This document shows, one piece after another, positions 42,765 through 52,284 of a DNA stretch of 64,000 bases (the first letter of the stretch is position 1; each line of letters opens with the position of its first letter). Made by a program: the position numbers and the translations under genes. Source of the stretch: Chitinophaga niastensis (GTDB lineage: Bacteria; Bacteroidota; Bacteroidia; Chitinophagales; Chitinophagaceae); the NCBI RefSeq assembly GCF_003014755.1, contig NZ_PYAW01000009.1, forward strand, positions 114,841-178,840, in the 5' to 3' direction. The notes beneath the pieces were generated by a model that worked only from the letters and a program-made list of their open reading frames with translations, made no database searches and was not told the DNA's origin.

Positions 42765-43283
42765 ATGGCTTACATAATGGTGGACATGGAAAGTGACGGA
42801 CCTATACCCGGAGATTATTCTATGATTTCATTTGGCGCTGTACTGGTAGATGAACAGCTGGATCAGTCTTTTTACGGACAACTCAAACCTATATCCGATA
42901 AATACATTCCGGAAGCACTCGCCGTATCCACACATACCCGTGAAGAAACACTGACCTTTGAAGATCCGGTGGCGGTAATGACTGATTTTAAGAACTGGAT
43001 AACTTCCGTTTGCAAGGACAGGCCCATTTTTATCAGTGATAATAACGGTTTCGACTGGATGTTTATCTGCTGGTATTTCCATCACTTCCTTGGCGCTAAT
43101 CCGTTCGGACATAGCTCACAAAACCTTGGCAGCTTATATAAAGGACTGGAAAAAGATACATTTACAACGTTTAAGCACCTACGAAAAACCGAACACACCC
43201 ATCATCCGGTAGATGATGCTAAAGGCAATGCCGAAGCATTGCTAACGATGAAAAAGGAGCGGGGATTGAAAATTAAGTTTTAG
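42765..43283 (+). CDS. 3'-5' exonuclease of the DEDDh (DnaQ/RNase T-like) superfamily
   Basis: The 172-residue nuclease has the motif I region YIMVDMESDGPIPG (Asp and Glu), motif II FISDNNGFDWMFI (Asp), and motif III HHPVDDAKGNAEAL (His and Asp), so all four acidic positions plus His are present. This compact stand-alone type occurs widely and is usually annotated as an exonuclease or 3'-5' exoribonuclease. The substrate, DNA or RNA, is not evident. It is a single gene with its own 5' region after the tandem hairpins. Confidence 0.85.
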   Translation: MAYIMVDMESDGPIPGDYSMISFGAVLVDEQLDQSFYGQLKPISDKYIPEALAVSTHTREETLTFEDPVAVMTDFKNWITSVCKDRPIFISDNNGFDWMFICWYFHHFLGANPFGHSSQNLGSLYKGLEKDTFTTFKHLRKTEHTHHPVDDAKGNAEALLTMKKERGLKIKF

Positions 43284-43357
43284 AGAAGATCATCTCACAT
43301 CTTTAAACTTTTCACTGGGTTCACCAATCCTGCTTTTACAGACTGATTTTGAACACC

Positions 43358-43594
43358 CTATTTCAATTTATGCTTCCGCAAAGAATACTTATAAAAATCT
43401 TCTACTTTGGTCCGCGCCCATGGCGTCTTCCGTAAAAATTTTAAACTGCTTTGTATAGAAGGATTGCTTGTGAAGCAGTTAATTCTGATCTGTTGTCCCA
43501 ACTCTTCCCAGCCATAACTCTCTACCAGGTGGGTAACTATTTTCTCCAGTGTGAGTCCGTGCAGTGGGTCGTTGGATGGTCCTTGTGTTTGCAT
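43358..43594 (-). CDS. VF530-family DNA-binding protein (DUF2132)
   Basis: This 78-residue protein shows the whole family pattern: PLHGLTLEKIVTHLVESYGW, IRINCFTSNPSIQSSLKFLR and TPWARTKVEDFYKY. The length equals the usual size. Family members form a small helical fold described as DNA-binding, and their cell role is not settled. It is a single gene, close to the regulator at 43644 but separated by 50 bases and not obviously related to the rhamnose locus. Confidence 0.9.
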   Translation of the reverse strand: MQTQGPSNDPLHGLTLEKIVTHLVESYGWEELGQQIRINCFTSNPSIQSSLKFLRKTPWARTKVEDFYKYSLRKHKLK

Positions 43595-43643
43595 GCTTTA
43601 CCGTTTAATCGCCACAAAGATAAAGAGAAACAACAAAGAAAAA

Positions 43644-44675
43644 CTATAAAGAGGCCCGCATGGTCACATAAAAAGGCACTTCTATCTGAGCCCTGGAGTT
43701 ATCCAGGATCAGCTGCGCGGCCATTTCTCCCATGGCTTTAAAGTCGGTAGAGATGGTGGTGATGCCGCTTAAAATGAATTTTTTCAGCGGTGTTTCATTG
43801 TAGGAGATCACCCCTACGTCTTTCCCGATTTGTAAATTCAGGGAGATGATTTTCTCGATCAGCTCTACCAGGTCGCTTTCCCGCAGGTTGATGTACACAT
43901 CACCCGGCTGAATATCTTCATCTGCAATCTCATTTACTATTTTGCTGGTAAAGGCATAATTCTGACAAAACTGAATGAATCCTTCATAGATCTCTTCCGG
44001 ATAATAAGTGTTTTCCGGATAAATGATTTTGATGGTATGATACTGTTGCAGCTTATCTTTTGCCTGTTCCAGTGCACCGTAAATATCCTGCTGAAAATTT
44101 TCATATACAGCGCCATATTCACCGGTAACACCTTTGAGCTTTTTATCCAGCAAAATAAGTTTCTCTTTTGGAATGGTATTAATCACTTCGTCCACATGTT
44201 CCCAGCGTTCCCGGAAATGCGGCAGGATCACCACGTGTGTGTACTCATTGATTTTTTGTGAGAGCAGTTTCTTAAAGAGACTGAAATCACTGTTATAGAT
44301 GTAGAAGTCGATGTTGGCCTGTTCGCCTAATTTATCGGCGAAGGAATCATAAATTAATTTTTTATGTTCACTGAGTTTGTTGAATAAGAGCAGTATCTTA
44401 TACTGTTGATCCAGGTTGGTATGCTGCACATAATAGCCTTTGCCGGGTACAGAACCCAGGATGCCCAGCCCCTTCAGGTATTTATAGGCTTTTTCAGCAG
44501 TATCACGGGAAATCTCAAAAGCATAGCTTACTTCATTGATAGAAGGTAAAATGTCATCCTGCTGCAGCTTCCGGTCTACAATGGCCTTGATAATAGAATT
44601 GGCCAGCTGATAGTATTTAGGTGTAGCAGAGAAATCATCAATAAACAAATACTTAAAGATCGGATGTTGTTTCAT
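43644..44675 (-). CDS. GntR-type regulator with LacI-like sugar-binding domain, likely rhamnose regulator
   Basis: The 343-residue regulator has an N-terminal GntR winged helix (about 10-80; YYQLANSIIKAIVDRKLQ, LPSINEVSYAFEISRDTAEKAY, GKGYYV). A periplasmic-binding-protein-like sensor domain of LacI type follows (about 90-343; AYVYENF-like and GVISYNETPLKKFILSGIT segments). This combination is common for Bacteroidota sugar regulators. It is divergent from the RhaT gene and so most likely controls the rhamnose genes. The ligand would be L-rhamnose or a phosphorylated intermediate. Confidence 0.88.
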   Translation of the reverse strand: MKQHPIFKYLFIDDFSATPKYYQLANSIIKAIVDRKLQQDDILPSINEVSYAFEISRDTAEKAYKYLKGLGILGSVPGKGYYVQHTNLDQQYKILLLFNKLSEHKKLIYDSFADKLGEQANIDFYIYNSDFSLFKKLLSQKINEYTHVVILPHFRERWEHVDEVINTIPKEKLILLDKKLKGVTGEYGAVYENFQQDIYGALEQAKDKLQQYHTIKIIYPENTYYPEEIYEGFIQFCQNYAFTSKIVNEIADEDIQPGDVYINLRESDLVELIEKIISLNLQIGKDVGVISYNETPLKKFILSGITTISTDFKAMGEMAAQLILDNSRAQIEVPFYVTMRASL

Positions 44676-44868
44676 GGTTCAGTCGGCATTTATCACGTGG
44701 AAATAGTACGCTGGTATTGGTATTACTGTTTTCGTAAACAATGATAGTGATTTAATTGTAAAGTTGATACATGATGATGGAAGCATGACAGTGCATGACA
44801 GTTTAAAAATGAACATGCTTTATTTTTATGAAAGTTTTGTTTTCCACGTTACAAATTCAGTCGTAATT
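44676..44868. promoter_or_regulatory. Divergent control region between the regulator and rhaT
   Basis: The 193-base gap contains ACGTGGAAA (44695-44703) near the regulator start and its exact complement TTTCCACGT (44841-44849) near rhaT, one copy in front of each gene. It also contains a direct repeat of GCATGACAGT (44783-44792 and 44793-44802). Either could be an operator for the GntR/LacI-type protein. No full -33/-7 pair was found. Confidence 0.4.
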
Positions 44869-45924
44869 ATGCAGGCTTTATTGGGAGTTTTATTCCACTT
44901 TATTGGTGGATTCGCATCCGGAAGTTTTTATATCCCCTATAAAAAAGTAAAGGGATGGAGTTGGGAAAGTTATTGGATCGCCGGCGGCCTGTTTTCCTGG
45001 TTGGTTGTTCCCTTCATTGCTGCGTGGTGGACTGTTCCGGGCTTTATGGAAATTATCCGCAGCACAAACAACAGTATCTTATTCCGGACATATTTCCTGG
45101 GCGTTTTATGGGGCATTGGTGGTTTAACCTTTGGGTTATCTATGCGCTACCTGGGCATGTCGCTGGGTATGGCGGTGGCACTGGGTTTCTGCGCTGCTTT
45201 CGGCGCTTTAATACCACCTGTTTACAGAGGGCTCTTCACAAACGATCCTAACACACTGGAAGCCATGTTCCACACCAATAAGGGACTGTTTGTTTTATTG
45301 GGCGTAGTAGTATGCCTGGTGGGTATTGCCATCAGCGGCAGGGCGGGTATGCTTAAGGAACGGGAGCTTTCGGCAGAACAGCAAACGGCCGGTATCAAAG
45401 AATTTAATCTTCGTAAAGGGCTGCTGGTAGCCATTGTATCAGGTATATTAAGTGCCTGTATGAGTTTTGCTATCACGGCAGGAGGTACCATGGGCAAAGC
45501 AGCAGTAGCTAATCATGTAAATCCGCTGTTTAAAAACAATGTTATTTTTGTAGTGATCATGTTGGGTGGCCTTACCACTAATTTTATCTGGTGCATGATC
45601 CTGAACACACGGAACAAATCTTTTACTGATTATACAAACAGGAAAACGCCCCTGGCAAAAAACTATTTATTTGCTGCATTGGCCGGCACTACCTGGTTCC
45701 TGCAATTCTTTTTTTATGGCATGGGTGAAAGTAAGTTAGGCAATGATGCCAGCTCCTGGATCCTGCATATGGCTTTTATTATTCTCGTTTCCAGTATGTG
45801 GGGCTTTGTTTTGAAAGAATGGAAGGGTGTCAGCAAAAAAATTGTTGGCGCTATTTCCCTCGGCATCATCACTATCATTCTCTCTGTAATCCTGGTGGGG
45901 TATGGCAATTCATTAAACAATTAA
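44869..45924 (+). CDS. rhaT: L-rhamnose/proton symporter RhaT
   Basis: The 351-residue inner-membrane carrier has ten hydrophobic segments. It opens with FHFIGGFASGSFYIPYKKVK and then shows GGLFSWLVVPFIAAWW, GVLWGIGGLTFGLSMRYLG and a long C-terminal half, all as in RhaT (usually about 344 residues). It imports L-rhamnose with protons. The ATG at 44869 is preferred to an upstream TTG that would add 35 non-matching residues. It is the first gene of the rhamnose unit, 44 bases ahead of the aldolase fusion. Confidence 0.92.
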   Translation: MQALLGVLFHFIGGFASGSFYIPYKKVKGWSWESYWIAGGLFSWLVVPFIAAWWTVPGFMEIIRSTNNSILFRTYFLGVLWGIGGLTFGLSMRYLGMSLGMAVALGFCAAFGALIPPVYRGLFTNDPNTLEAMFHTNKGLFVLLGVVVCLVGIAISGRAGMLKERELSAEQQTAGIKEFNLRKGLLVAIVSGILSACMSFAITAGGTMGKAAVANHVNPLFKNNVIFVVIMLGGLTTNFIWCMILNTRNKSFTDYTNRKTPLAKNYLFAALAGTTWFLQFFFYGMGESKLGNDASSWILHMAFIILVSSMWGFVLKEWKGVSKKIVGAISLGIITIILSVILVGYGNSLNN

Positions 45925-45968
45925 TGTCCCGGTCCCCATCGTATTTAAAAACGTTAAAACTATATTGT

Positions 45969-48095
45969 ATGTCTATAGATGGAACCACTACACGATTCAG
46001 GCATGTCAGCTATTTATGGGATGACGCAACCGCCGCTACCATGGCGGGTGATGAAGTAGCCTTACTGATCTATCGTTCCAATTTACTCGGTGCTGATCTC
46101 CGGCTCACGAATTATGGCGGTGGCAACACATCATGCAAAGTTATCGCTAAAGACCCGCTCACCGGCGCTCCCACAGAAGTGATGTGGGTAAAGGGCTCCG
46201 GCGGCGACCTCGGCACATTAAAAAGAAGTGGCCTGGCGGCGTTATATGTAGATCGCCTTCACAGCCTGCAACATATTTACAGGGGCATTGCGCACGAAGA
46301 TGAAATGGTGGAATTATTTAACCACTGCATTTACGATCTGAACTCAAAAGTGCCTTCTATTGATACCCCTCTGCATGGCTTTTTGCCATTCAAACATATT
46401 GATCACCTGCACCCCGATGCTGCCATTGCTATTGCGGCGGCAAAAGACGGCAAAAAAATCACGCAGGAACTATTCAGTGGCACAATAGGGTGGGTGCCCT
46501 GGCAAAAGCCCGGATTCGACCTCGGATTGCAATTAAAACAATGCCTGGCGGAGAACCCCGGTATACGCGGGATCATGCTGGGCTCGCACGGACTGTTCAC
46601 CTGGGGCGATACCGCCTATGAAAGCTATACCAACACCCTGGAAGTAATAGAACGTTGTGCGGAATACCTGCAGGAAAACACCGGCCGGCATAAACTGGTT
46701 TTCGGCGGAACAAAAATAGCGTCACTGGAAAAAGAGGCCCGGCTGGCACAGGCTGTGGCACTGGCGCCGGTATTGCGGGGTTACTGTTCTTCTTTCAGGA
46801 AGATGATCGGTCATTTTACAGATGACCAGCGCGTATTGGAATTTATTAACTCCAACGACCTGGACAGACTGGCACCATTAGGGACCAGTTGCCCCGACCA
46901 CTTTTTGCGCACTAAAATTAGTCCGCTGGTGCTGAACTTACCTGCTACAGCAGATCTCAGTGATGTAGCTGCGATAAAAGCCTGTCTTTCACCGTTGTTC
47001 GGGGATTACAGGATGATGTATGCGGATTACTATAATACCTGCAAACATCCGAACAGCCCGGCTATGCGGGATCCTAACCCGGTGGTGATATTATATCCCG
47101 GTGTAGGGATGTTTACTTTTGCAAAAGATAAACAAACGGCCAGGGTAGCAGCAGAGTTCTACATCAATGCTATCAACGTAATGAAAGGTGCCGAAGCTAT
47201 CTCTGAATATATGGCGCTGCCGCGTCAGGAAGCATTTAATATCGAATACTGGCTGCTGGAAGAAGCGAAGCTGCAACGTATGCCTAAGCCTAAAGCGCTG
47301 ACTGGCAGCATAGCGCTGGTAACAGGTAGCGCAGGCGGTATCGGCAAAGCCATCGCTAAAAAATTTGCAGATGAAGGAGCGGTGGTAGTCATCAATGATA
47401 ATGATGTACAACGCCTCGCAGTGGCTACAGAAGAATTTACAAAACTATATGGAAAAGATGTTTTTGCCGCGGATATACTTGATGTAACAAATGTGGAATC
47501 TATCCATAAAACCTGTAACACAGCTGTACTGGCCTTTGGCGGGATAGATATTCTTGTCAACTGCGCAGGCCTCTCCATTTCAAAACCATTGGAAGAACAC
47601 ACAGAAAAAGATTGGGATCTGCTGTACGATGTATTGGTAAAAGGACAGTTCCTGGTTACACAGGCTGGTGTAGAGATCATGCGCAAGCAGGGAAAAGGCG
47701 GAGATGTATTGAATATTGTGAGTAAGAATGCATTGGTGTCTGGTCCTGATAACGCCGCCTATGGCTCTGCTAAAGCGGCACAGTTGCACCTCAGCCGCCT
47801 CAATGCTGCCGAGCTGGGAAAAGATCGTATACGCGTGAACGTAGTCAACCCGGACGCAGTAATTTCCGACAGCAAAATATGGGCAGGTGCCTGGGCGGAA
47901 GGAAGGGCGAAAGCCTACAGTATAAAAGTGGAAGAGCTGCCGGCTTTTTATGCTAAACGTACTTTACTCAACGAAATTATTGTACCCGAAGATATTGCCA
48001 ATGCCTGCTTCGTTTTTGTTGGCGGCTTACTCAGCAAGGCTACCGGAAATGTACTGAATGTAGATGGTGGCGTAACGATGGCTTTTGTCAGATAA
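45969..48095 (+). CDS. Bifunctional rhamnulose-1-phosphate aldolase/short-chain dehydrogenase
   Basis: The 708-residue fusion has an N-terminal class II aldolase domain (about 1-430) with GGGNTSCKV, a zinc-type segment HIDHLHPDAAIAIA and GSHGLFTWGDTAYESY. Its C-terminal short-chain dehydrogenase (about 445-708) has TGSAGGIGKAIA, NCAGLS, and the catalytic Ser, Tyr and Lys around AAYGSAKAA. The aldolase splits L-rhamnulose-1-phosphate into dihydroxyacetone phosphate and L-lactaldehyde, and the dehydrogenase half acts on lactaldehyde. The start at 45969 (MSIDGTTTRF) is chosen; a longer frame overlaps rhaT. Confidence 0.92.
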   Translation: MSIDGTTTRFRHVSYLWDDATAATMAGDEVALLIYRSNLLGADLRLTNYGGGNTSCKVIAKDPLTGAPTEVMWVKGSGGDLGTLKRSGLAALYVDRLHSLQHIYRGIAHEDEMVELFNHCIYDLNSKVPSIDTPLHGFLPFKHIDHLHPDAAIAIAAAKDGKKITQELFSGTIGWVPWQKPGFDLGLQLKQCLAENPGIRGIMLGSHGLFTWGDTAYESYTNTLEVIERCAEYLQENTGRHKLVFGGTKIASLEKEARLAQAVALAPVLRGYCSSFRKMIGHFTDDQRVLEFINSNDLDRLAPLGTSCPDHFLRTKISPLVLNLPATADLSDVAAIKACLSPLFGDYRMMYADYYNTCKHPNSPAMRDPNPVVILYPGVGMFTFAKDKQTARVAAEFYINAINVMKGAEAISEYMALPRQEAFNIEYWLLEEAKLQRMPKPKALTGSIALVTGSAGGIGKAIAKKFADEGAVVVINDNDVQRLAVATEEFTKLYGKDVFAADILDVTNVESIHKTCNTAVLAFGGIDILVNCAGLSISKPLEEHTEKDWDLLYDVLVKGQFLVTQAGVEIMRKQGKGGDVLNIVSKNALVSGPDNAAYGSAKAAQLHLSRLNAAELGKDRIRVNVVNPDAVISDSKIWAGAWAEGRAKAYSIKVEELPAFYAKRTLLNEIIVPEDIANACFVFVGGLLSKATGNVLNVDGGVTMAFVR

Positions 48096-48142
48096 AAAAT
48101 ACCGTTAAAAGAATTATTTTATCTGCTGTAATATTATCTTTT

Positions 48143-49417
48143 ATGAATATTGAGAAATCAAGGATAGCAATACATAATGACGTATTACTGGCCACTCATC
48201 AGCGTTCCTTCGATTACATCGCAGGTGAAGTGGAAAATGCCGGCGATATTGTCAATAAATTAGCCGCCTTCCAGGTAGCTATTCCAAGCTGGGCGCTGGG
48301 TACCGGTGGTACACGCTTTGGTCGTTTTCCCGGTGGCGGTGAGCCGCGTTGTCTCGAAGAAAAAATTACCGACATCGGATTACTGCACCAGCTCAATCAA
48401 TCCAGTGGTGCCATCTCTTTACATATTCCCTGGGATATTCCATCAGATCCGTCGCATATTAAAGCCCTGGCTGCACAGTATGGACTGCGCTTTGATGCCA
48501 TGAATTCCAATACTTTTCAGGATCAACCCGGACAAGTATTCAGCTACAAATTTGGTTCCCTGCAACATGTCAATAAAGACATCCGTAAGCAGGCAATAGC
48601 ACACAATATAGAAGTCATACGCCATGGTATCGCACTGGGCTCAGATGCACTCACCGTGTGGTTGGCAGATGGGTCCTGCTTTCCGGGGCAGCTAAATTTC
48701 CGGCAGGCATTTCAGCATACACTGGAAAGCTTGCAGGAAATTTACGCCGCCTTACCGGACGATTGGAAAATATTTGTAGAATACAAAGCAGCGGAACCTA
48801 ATTTTTATTCCACCACAGTAGGCGATTGGGGGCAGTCATTATTATATACCAGTAAGCTTGGCCCCAAAGCCTTTACACTCGTGGATCTGGGGCATCATCT
48901 ACCCAATGCCAACATTGAACAGATTGTTTCCCTGCTGCTGATGGAAGGAAAATTAGGAGGCTTCCATTTCAATGATTCCAAATATGGTGATGATGACCTT
49001 ACCGTCGGTAGTATCAAACCCTATCAGCTGTTCCTTATCTTTAATGAGCTGGTGGAAGGTATGGATGCCAAAGGCATGAACCACGCCACCGGCCTGGGTT
49101 GGATGATTGATGCTTCACATAATGTAAAGGATCCGCTGGAAGATCTGCTGCAATCCATAGAAGCAATCATGATTACCTATGCGCAGGCTTTGCTGGTAGA
49201 TAGGAAAAAATTAGCCGAAGCGCAACAAAACAATGATGTGGTAACCGCTCAGGAAGTACTGCAACATGCCTTTCGTACAGATGTGCGTGCATTGGTGGCA
49301 GCAGCGCGCCTGCAGGCTGGTGGCGCCTTACAGCCGCTGGCATTGTATCGTACAGAAAAGGTAAGAGAACAGCTGATACATGAAAGAGGTATGAAAACAG
49401 TGGCTACGGGTTTGTAG
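48143..49417 (+). CDS. rhaI: L-rhamnose isomerase (RhaI type)
   Basis: The 424-residue TIM-barrel isomerase resembles the RhaI type rather than the E. coli RhaA type. Key segments are WALGTGGTRFGRFPGGGEPR, ISLHIPWDIPSDP, TVWLADGSCFPGQ, VEYKAAEPNFYSTTVGDWG (metal-ligand Glu), TLVDLGHHLPNANIEQ (Asp and His) and GGFHFNDSKYGDDDL (His, Asp). It converts L-rhamnose to L-rhamnulose. It lies between the aldolase fusion (47 bases) and the kinase (16 bases) on the same strand, completing the catabolic set. Confidence 0.92.
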   Translation: MNIEKSRIAIHNDVLLATHQRSFDYIAGEVENAGDIVNKLAAFQVAIPSWALGTGGTRFGRFPGGGEPRCLEEKITDIGLLHQLNQSSGAISLHIPWDIPSDPSHIKALAAQYGLRFDAMNSNTFQDQPGQVFSYKFGSLQHVNKDIRKQAIAHNIEVIRHGIALGSDALTVWLADGSCFPGQLNFRQAFQHTLESLQEIYAALPDDWKIFVEYKAAEPNFYSTTVGDWGQSLLYTSKLGPKAFTLVDLGHHLPNANIEQIVSLLLMEGKLGGFHFNDSKYGDDDLTVGSIKPYQLFLIFNELVEGMDAKGMNHATGLGWMIDASHNVKDPLEDLLQSIEAIMITYAQALLVDRKKLAEAQQNNDVVTAQEVLQHAFRTDVRALVAAARLQAGGALQPLALYRTEKVREQLIHERGMKTVATGL

Positions 49418-49433
49418 CGTAATAATTCCCTTT

Positions 49434-50819
49434 ATGAGCGAAATTCCCGTTATAGCAATTTTCGATGTTGGTAAAACCAACAAAAAACTGTTCCTCTTTG
49501 ATGAACAGTACCGTATTATATTTGAAAGAACAGCTCGTTTTACGGAAACAACAGATGAAGACGGGGCGCCCTGTGAAAACCTGGAAAGCCTCCGTCTGTC
49601 TGTGTTTGATTCATTAAGAGAAGTATTCAGCAGGAAAGACCTGGCAGTAAAAGCAATTAATTTTTCTACCTACGGCGCCAGCCTGGTATATATAGATGAA
49701 GCAGGACGTTCCTTAACACCACTGTACAATTACCTGAAAGAATATCCTGCTCCATTGAGTGAGCAGTTTTATAAAAAATACGGCGGGGCGGAAAAGTTTT
49801 CCGTGCAAACAGCTTCGCCGGTATTGGGTAGCCTGAACTCCGGGATGCAGTTGTATCGCATAAAGCATGAGCAGCCTGCTATTTTCAGTCAGATGAAATA
49901 TGCATTGCATTTGCCGCAATATATGAGCTATTTGTTGTCTGGTGTGGGTTGTTCTGATATCACCAGCATCGGGTGTCATACTAACTTATGGGACTTTTCT
50001 AAAAATCAATATCATATGTGGGTAACAAAAGAAGGGGTGCTGGATAAACTGGCGCCTCTTTTTTCTTCCGGAGAAGTGCTGCCGGCCACCTTTCCCGGAA
50101 ATAATTATGCGGTGGGTATCGGTTTACACGACAGCTCCGCAGCACTTATTCCATACCTCGTAAATTTTCACGAACCTTTTGTACTGCTCTCCACCGGTAC
50201 CTGGTGTATCAGCTTTAATCCTTTTAATGATACGCCCCTCACCCATGAAGAGCTGGCGGAAGACTGCCTGTGTTATATGACCTTTCAGGGCAAGCCGGTA
50301 AAGGCTTCCCGCTTATTTGCCGGTTATGAGCATGAGCAACAGGTGAAACGGATTGCGGCACATTTTAATCAACATACCGGACGTTATCGTTCCATTGATT
50401 TTGATGCAACCATCGTTACTCGTTTAAAAGAACGGAATAAACAGGATACACCTGCTATGCCGCCGGATAAAAAACTATTGCAGGCATCAGTATTCTCACA
50501 AAGGGATCTGCATACTTTTTCATCTGACACAGAAGCTTATCATCAGCTGATGATGGATATTGCTATTCAGCAGTATAAGGCCACCAGACTGGTTTTAAAA
50601 GGTGTAAGCGTAAAACGTATATTCGTTGACGGTGGTTTCAGTAAAAATGCCATCTACATGAATTTACTGGCTGCACTTTTTCCGGAGATAGAAATTTTTG
50701 CTGCTTCTATGGCACAGGCAACAGCAGTAGGTGCAGCACTGGCAATACATTCATCGTGGAATAGCAAAGTGTTGCCTAACGACATTATCGAATTAAAATA
50801 TTATGCTGTTATGAAGTAA
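49434..50819 (+). CDS. FGGY-family carbohydrate kinase, probable rhamnulokinase
   Basis: This 461-residue sugar kinase of the FGGY family opens with IAIFDVGKTNKKLFLFDE (phosphate 1 loop). It then has VKAINFSTYGASLVYID and TGTWCISFNPF, and VKRIFVDGGFSKNAIYM (adenosine-binding region) lies near the end. In this operon it should phosphorylate L-rhamnulose at C1. The sequence alone would also allow L-fuculose or a related ketose, so the assignment depends on context. It is the last gene of the rhamnose unit. Confidence 0.9.
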   Translation: MSEIPVIAIFDVGKTNKKLFLFDEQYRIIFERTARFTETTDEDGAPCENLESLRLSVFDSLREVFSRKDLAVKAINFSTYGASLVYIDEAGRSLTPLYNYLKEYPAPLSEQFYKKYGGAEKFSVQTASPVLGSLNSGMQLYRIKHEQPAIFSQMKYALHLPQYMSYLLSGVGCSDITSIGCHTNLWDFSKNQYHMWVTKEGVLDKLAPLFSSGEVLPATFPGNNYAVGIGLHDSSAALIPYLVNFHEPFVLLSTGTWCISFNPFNDTPLTHEELAEDCLCYMTFQGKPVKASRLFAGYEHEQQVKRIAAHFNQHTGRYRSIDFDATIVTRLKERNKQDTPAMPPDKKLLQASVFSQRDLHTFSSDTEAYHQLMMDIAIQQYKATRLVLKGVSVKRIFVDGGFSKNAIYMNLLAALFPEIEIFAASMAQATAVGAALAIHSSWNSKVLPNDIIELKYYAVMK

Positions 50820-50906
50820 TGGGCATAATAACACAATTAACGATGCCCTTCTAATGACAAACATCACACATGAATGGCATAGTGTTGATTAAGGAGATTT
50901 ATTTGT

Positions 50907-51584
50907 TTACTCCTCCACTATAAACTCGCTCAAATCCACATCCAGGATATCATAATCTTTTTTATTCCGGATAATTTCCGGGCGGAGAAATAGCTTGAAA
51001 TCCTTTATTACAAAGGGGCTATCAGGGTCTGGTTCATCAGGGGGAGCATCGCTTATTTTCAAAGCCTGCTTAATTTCCTGCAGGGCCAGTTCTAATCTGC
51101 CGGCATTTAGTTTGGCTAGTGGTAATTGCCACTGAAACTGATGACTATCGTCTATAGATATTGGTACCCACACACTTTTGGCGGTAGATATATTCAGATC
51201 TCTGTCAAAAAAAAGCACATCTTCCAGTGTTATTAAATCCTGTTGCCATCCGGGTTCGTCATCTGGTAGTAATACTTTTCCATAGCCGCCAATGCTGAAA
51301 ATGCTCAGGACCTGTTTATCGGCCAACACTTTTTTCAGCCCGGCCATGAATGTATCCAGGGAATCATTCTCTATTTCAATGACATCATCTAACCGGATGT
51401 AGGTGGGTATCAGTAATTCGTGTTGGATAGTAATGGCCAATACATGCCGTATATCTTCAAATACTGCATCTGGTATAGGTGCACCTTTTTGAAGTGCTTG
51501 TATTGTTGGATATCCTGCAGGTATATCTTCATAAAAATACCAGGTGTTATGAAAGCCACTGTCAGGAAAATCAACCTTTTTCAT
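50907..51584 (-). CDS. Hypothetical protein, 225 residues
   Basis: I do not recognise the family. The protein is acidic, soluble and without signal peptide. Features that can be seen are an N-terminal FHNTWYFYEDIPAGYP, a middle WVPISIDDSHQFQWQLPLAK and a Pro/Asp-rich linker PPDEPDPDSP near 185-195. It is a single gene on the minus strand between the rhamnose kinase and a MarR gene. No function is proposed. Confidence 0.65.
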   Translation of the reverse strand: MKKVDFPDSGFHNTWYFYEDIPAGYPTIQALQKGAPIPDAVFEDIRHVLAITIQHELLIPTYIRLDDVIEIENDSLDTFMAGLKKVLADKQVLSIFSIGGYGKVLLPDDEPGWQQDLITLEDVLFFDRDLNISTAKSVWVPISIDDSHQFQWQLPLAKLNAGRLELALQEIKQALKISDAPPDEPDPDSPFVIKDFKLFLRPEIIRNKKDYDILDVDLSEFIVEE

Positions 51585-51681
51585 AATGCGGTTAGGTTTG
51601 GTAACATGCGAGGGCGTAAATATAACCCTTTTACAGATGCCGCTGTAAATGAGGGCAGAGAATAACGCAGGCTACACCTTT

Positions 51682-52134
51682 TTACTGCCCCAGCAGCAAC
51701 CTTAATTTTTTATTAAACTCATTCACTTTCGCACCCAGTGGCTCAAAGAACTCCGCATCAAACTTTTCCACTATTTTAATGGCCTGTTTCGTTGTTTTTA
51801 TACCTGTTTCGGTGAGTACAACTGTTTTGGCTCTTGTATCTGTGGCGTGTTCCTTTCGTTCCAGCAATCCTTTTGTTTGCAAGGTGCGAAGTACCGTGGA
51901 GGTAGTCATGGGATCTATTTTGGAATGGGCGGAAAGCAGTATTTGCGTAACCGGCTCTTGCTGTTGCGATAACCACATAATGCTGGCCAGCAAAACAAAT
52001 TGCGAATGGGTAAGGTCATATTTTTCAAGTGCCTTTCTGATTTCTCTCTGCCAAAGACTTGTTACCTGCCACAATAAGAAACCCGGACTTTCCTCTGCCG
52101 CTTCAAAACTAAATGCATTTTCATCTTTTTTCAT
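51682..52134 (-). CDS. MarR-family transcriptional regulator
   Basis: This 150-residue winged-helix regulator has LTHSQFVLLASIMWL, ILLSAHSKIDPMTTSTVLRT with the recognition helix near 75-90, and the wing HATDTRAKTVVLTETG. It lies 150 bases downstream of the SRPBCC gene on the same strand. The palindrome inside the SRPBCC promoter is a possible binding site, but another regulator could use it. The inducing ligand is unknown. Confidence 0.9.
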   Translation of the reverse strand: MKKDENAFSFEAAEESPGFLLWQVTSLWQREIRKALEKYDLTHSQFVLLASIMWLSQQQEPVTQILLSAHSKIDPMTTSTVLRTLQTKGLLERKEHATDTRAKTVVLTETGIKTTKQAIKIVEKFDAEFFEPLGAKVNEFNKKLRLLLGQ

Positions 52135-52284
52135 GACCCTATCATTTTTGCAAAAATAAGATTAAAGTCCTTTTCCCGATCTCAAAAAAGCGGGTGTGGA
52201 AAGGATAACCCCATAAATCCACCAGCCCCGCCCCGCATGCTCCTTTGAAACAACAACGACCCAATATTTTGTAGTACTCATCAT

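Noticed and set aside
45798..45968. Upstream extension of the rhamnulose-1-phosphate aldolase fusion
   Set aside because: It lies inside rhaT and has no similarity to aldolases. The ATG at 45969 matches the family start.
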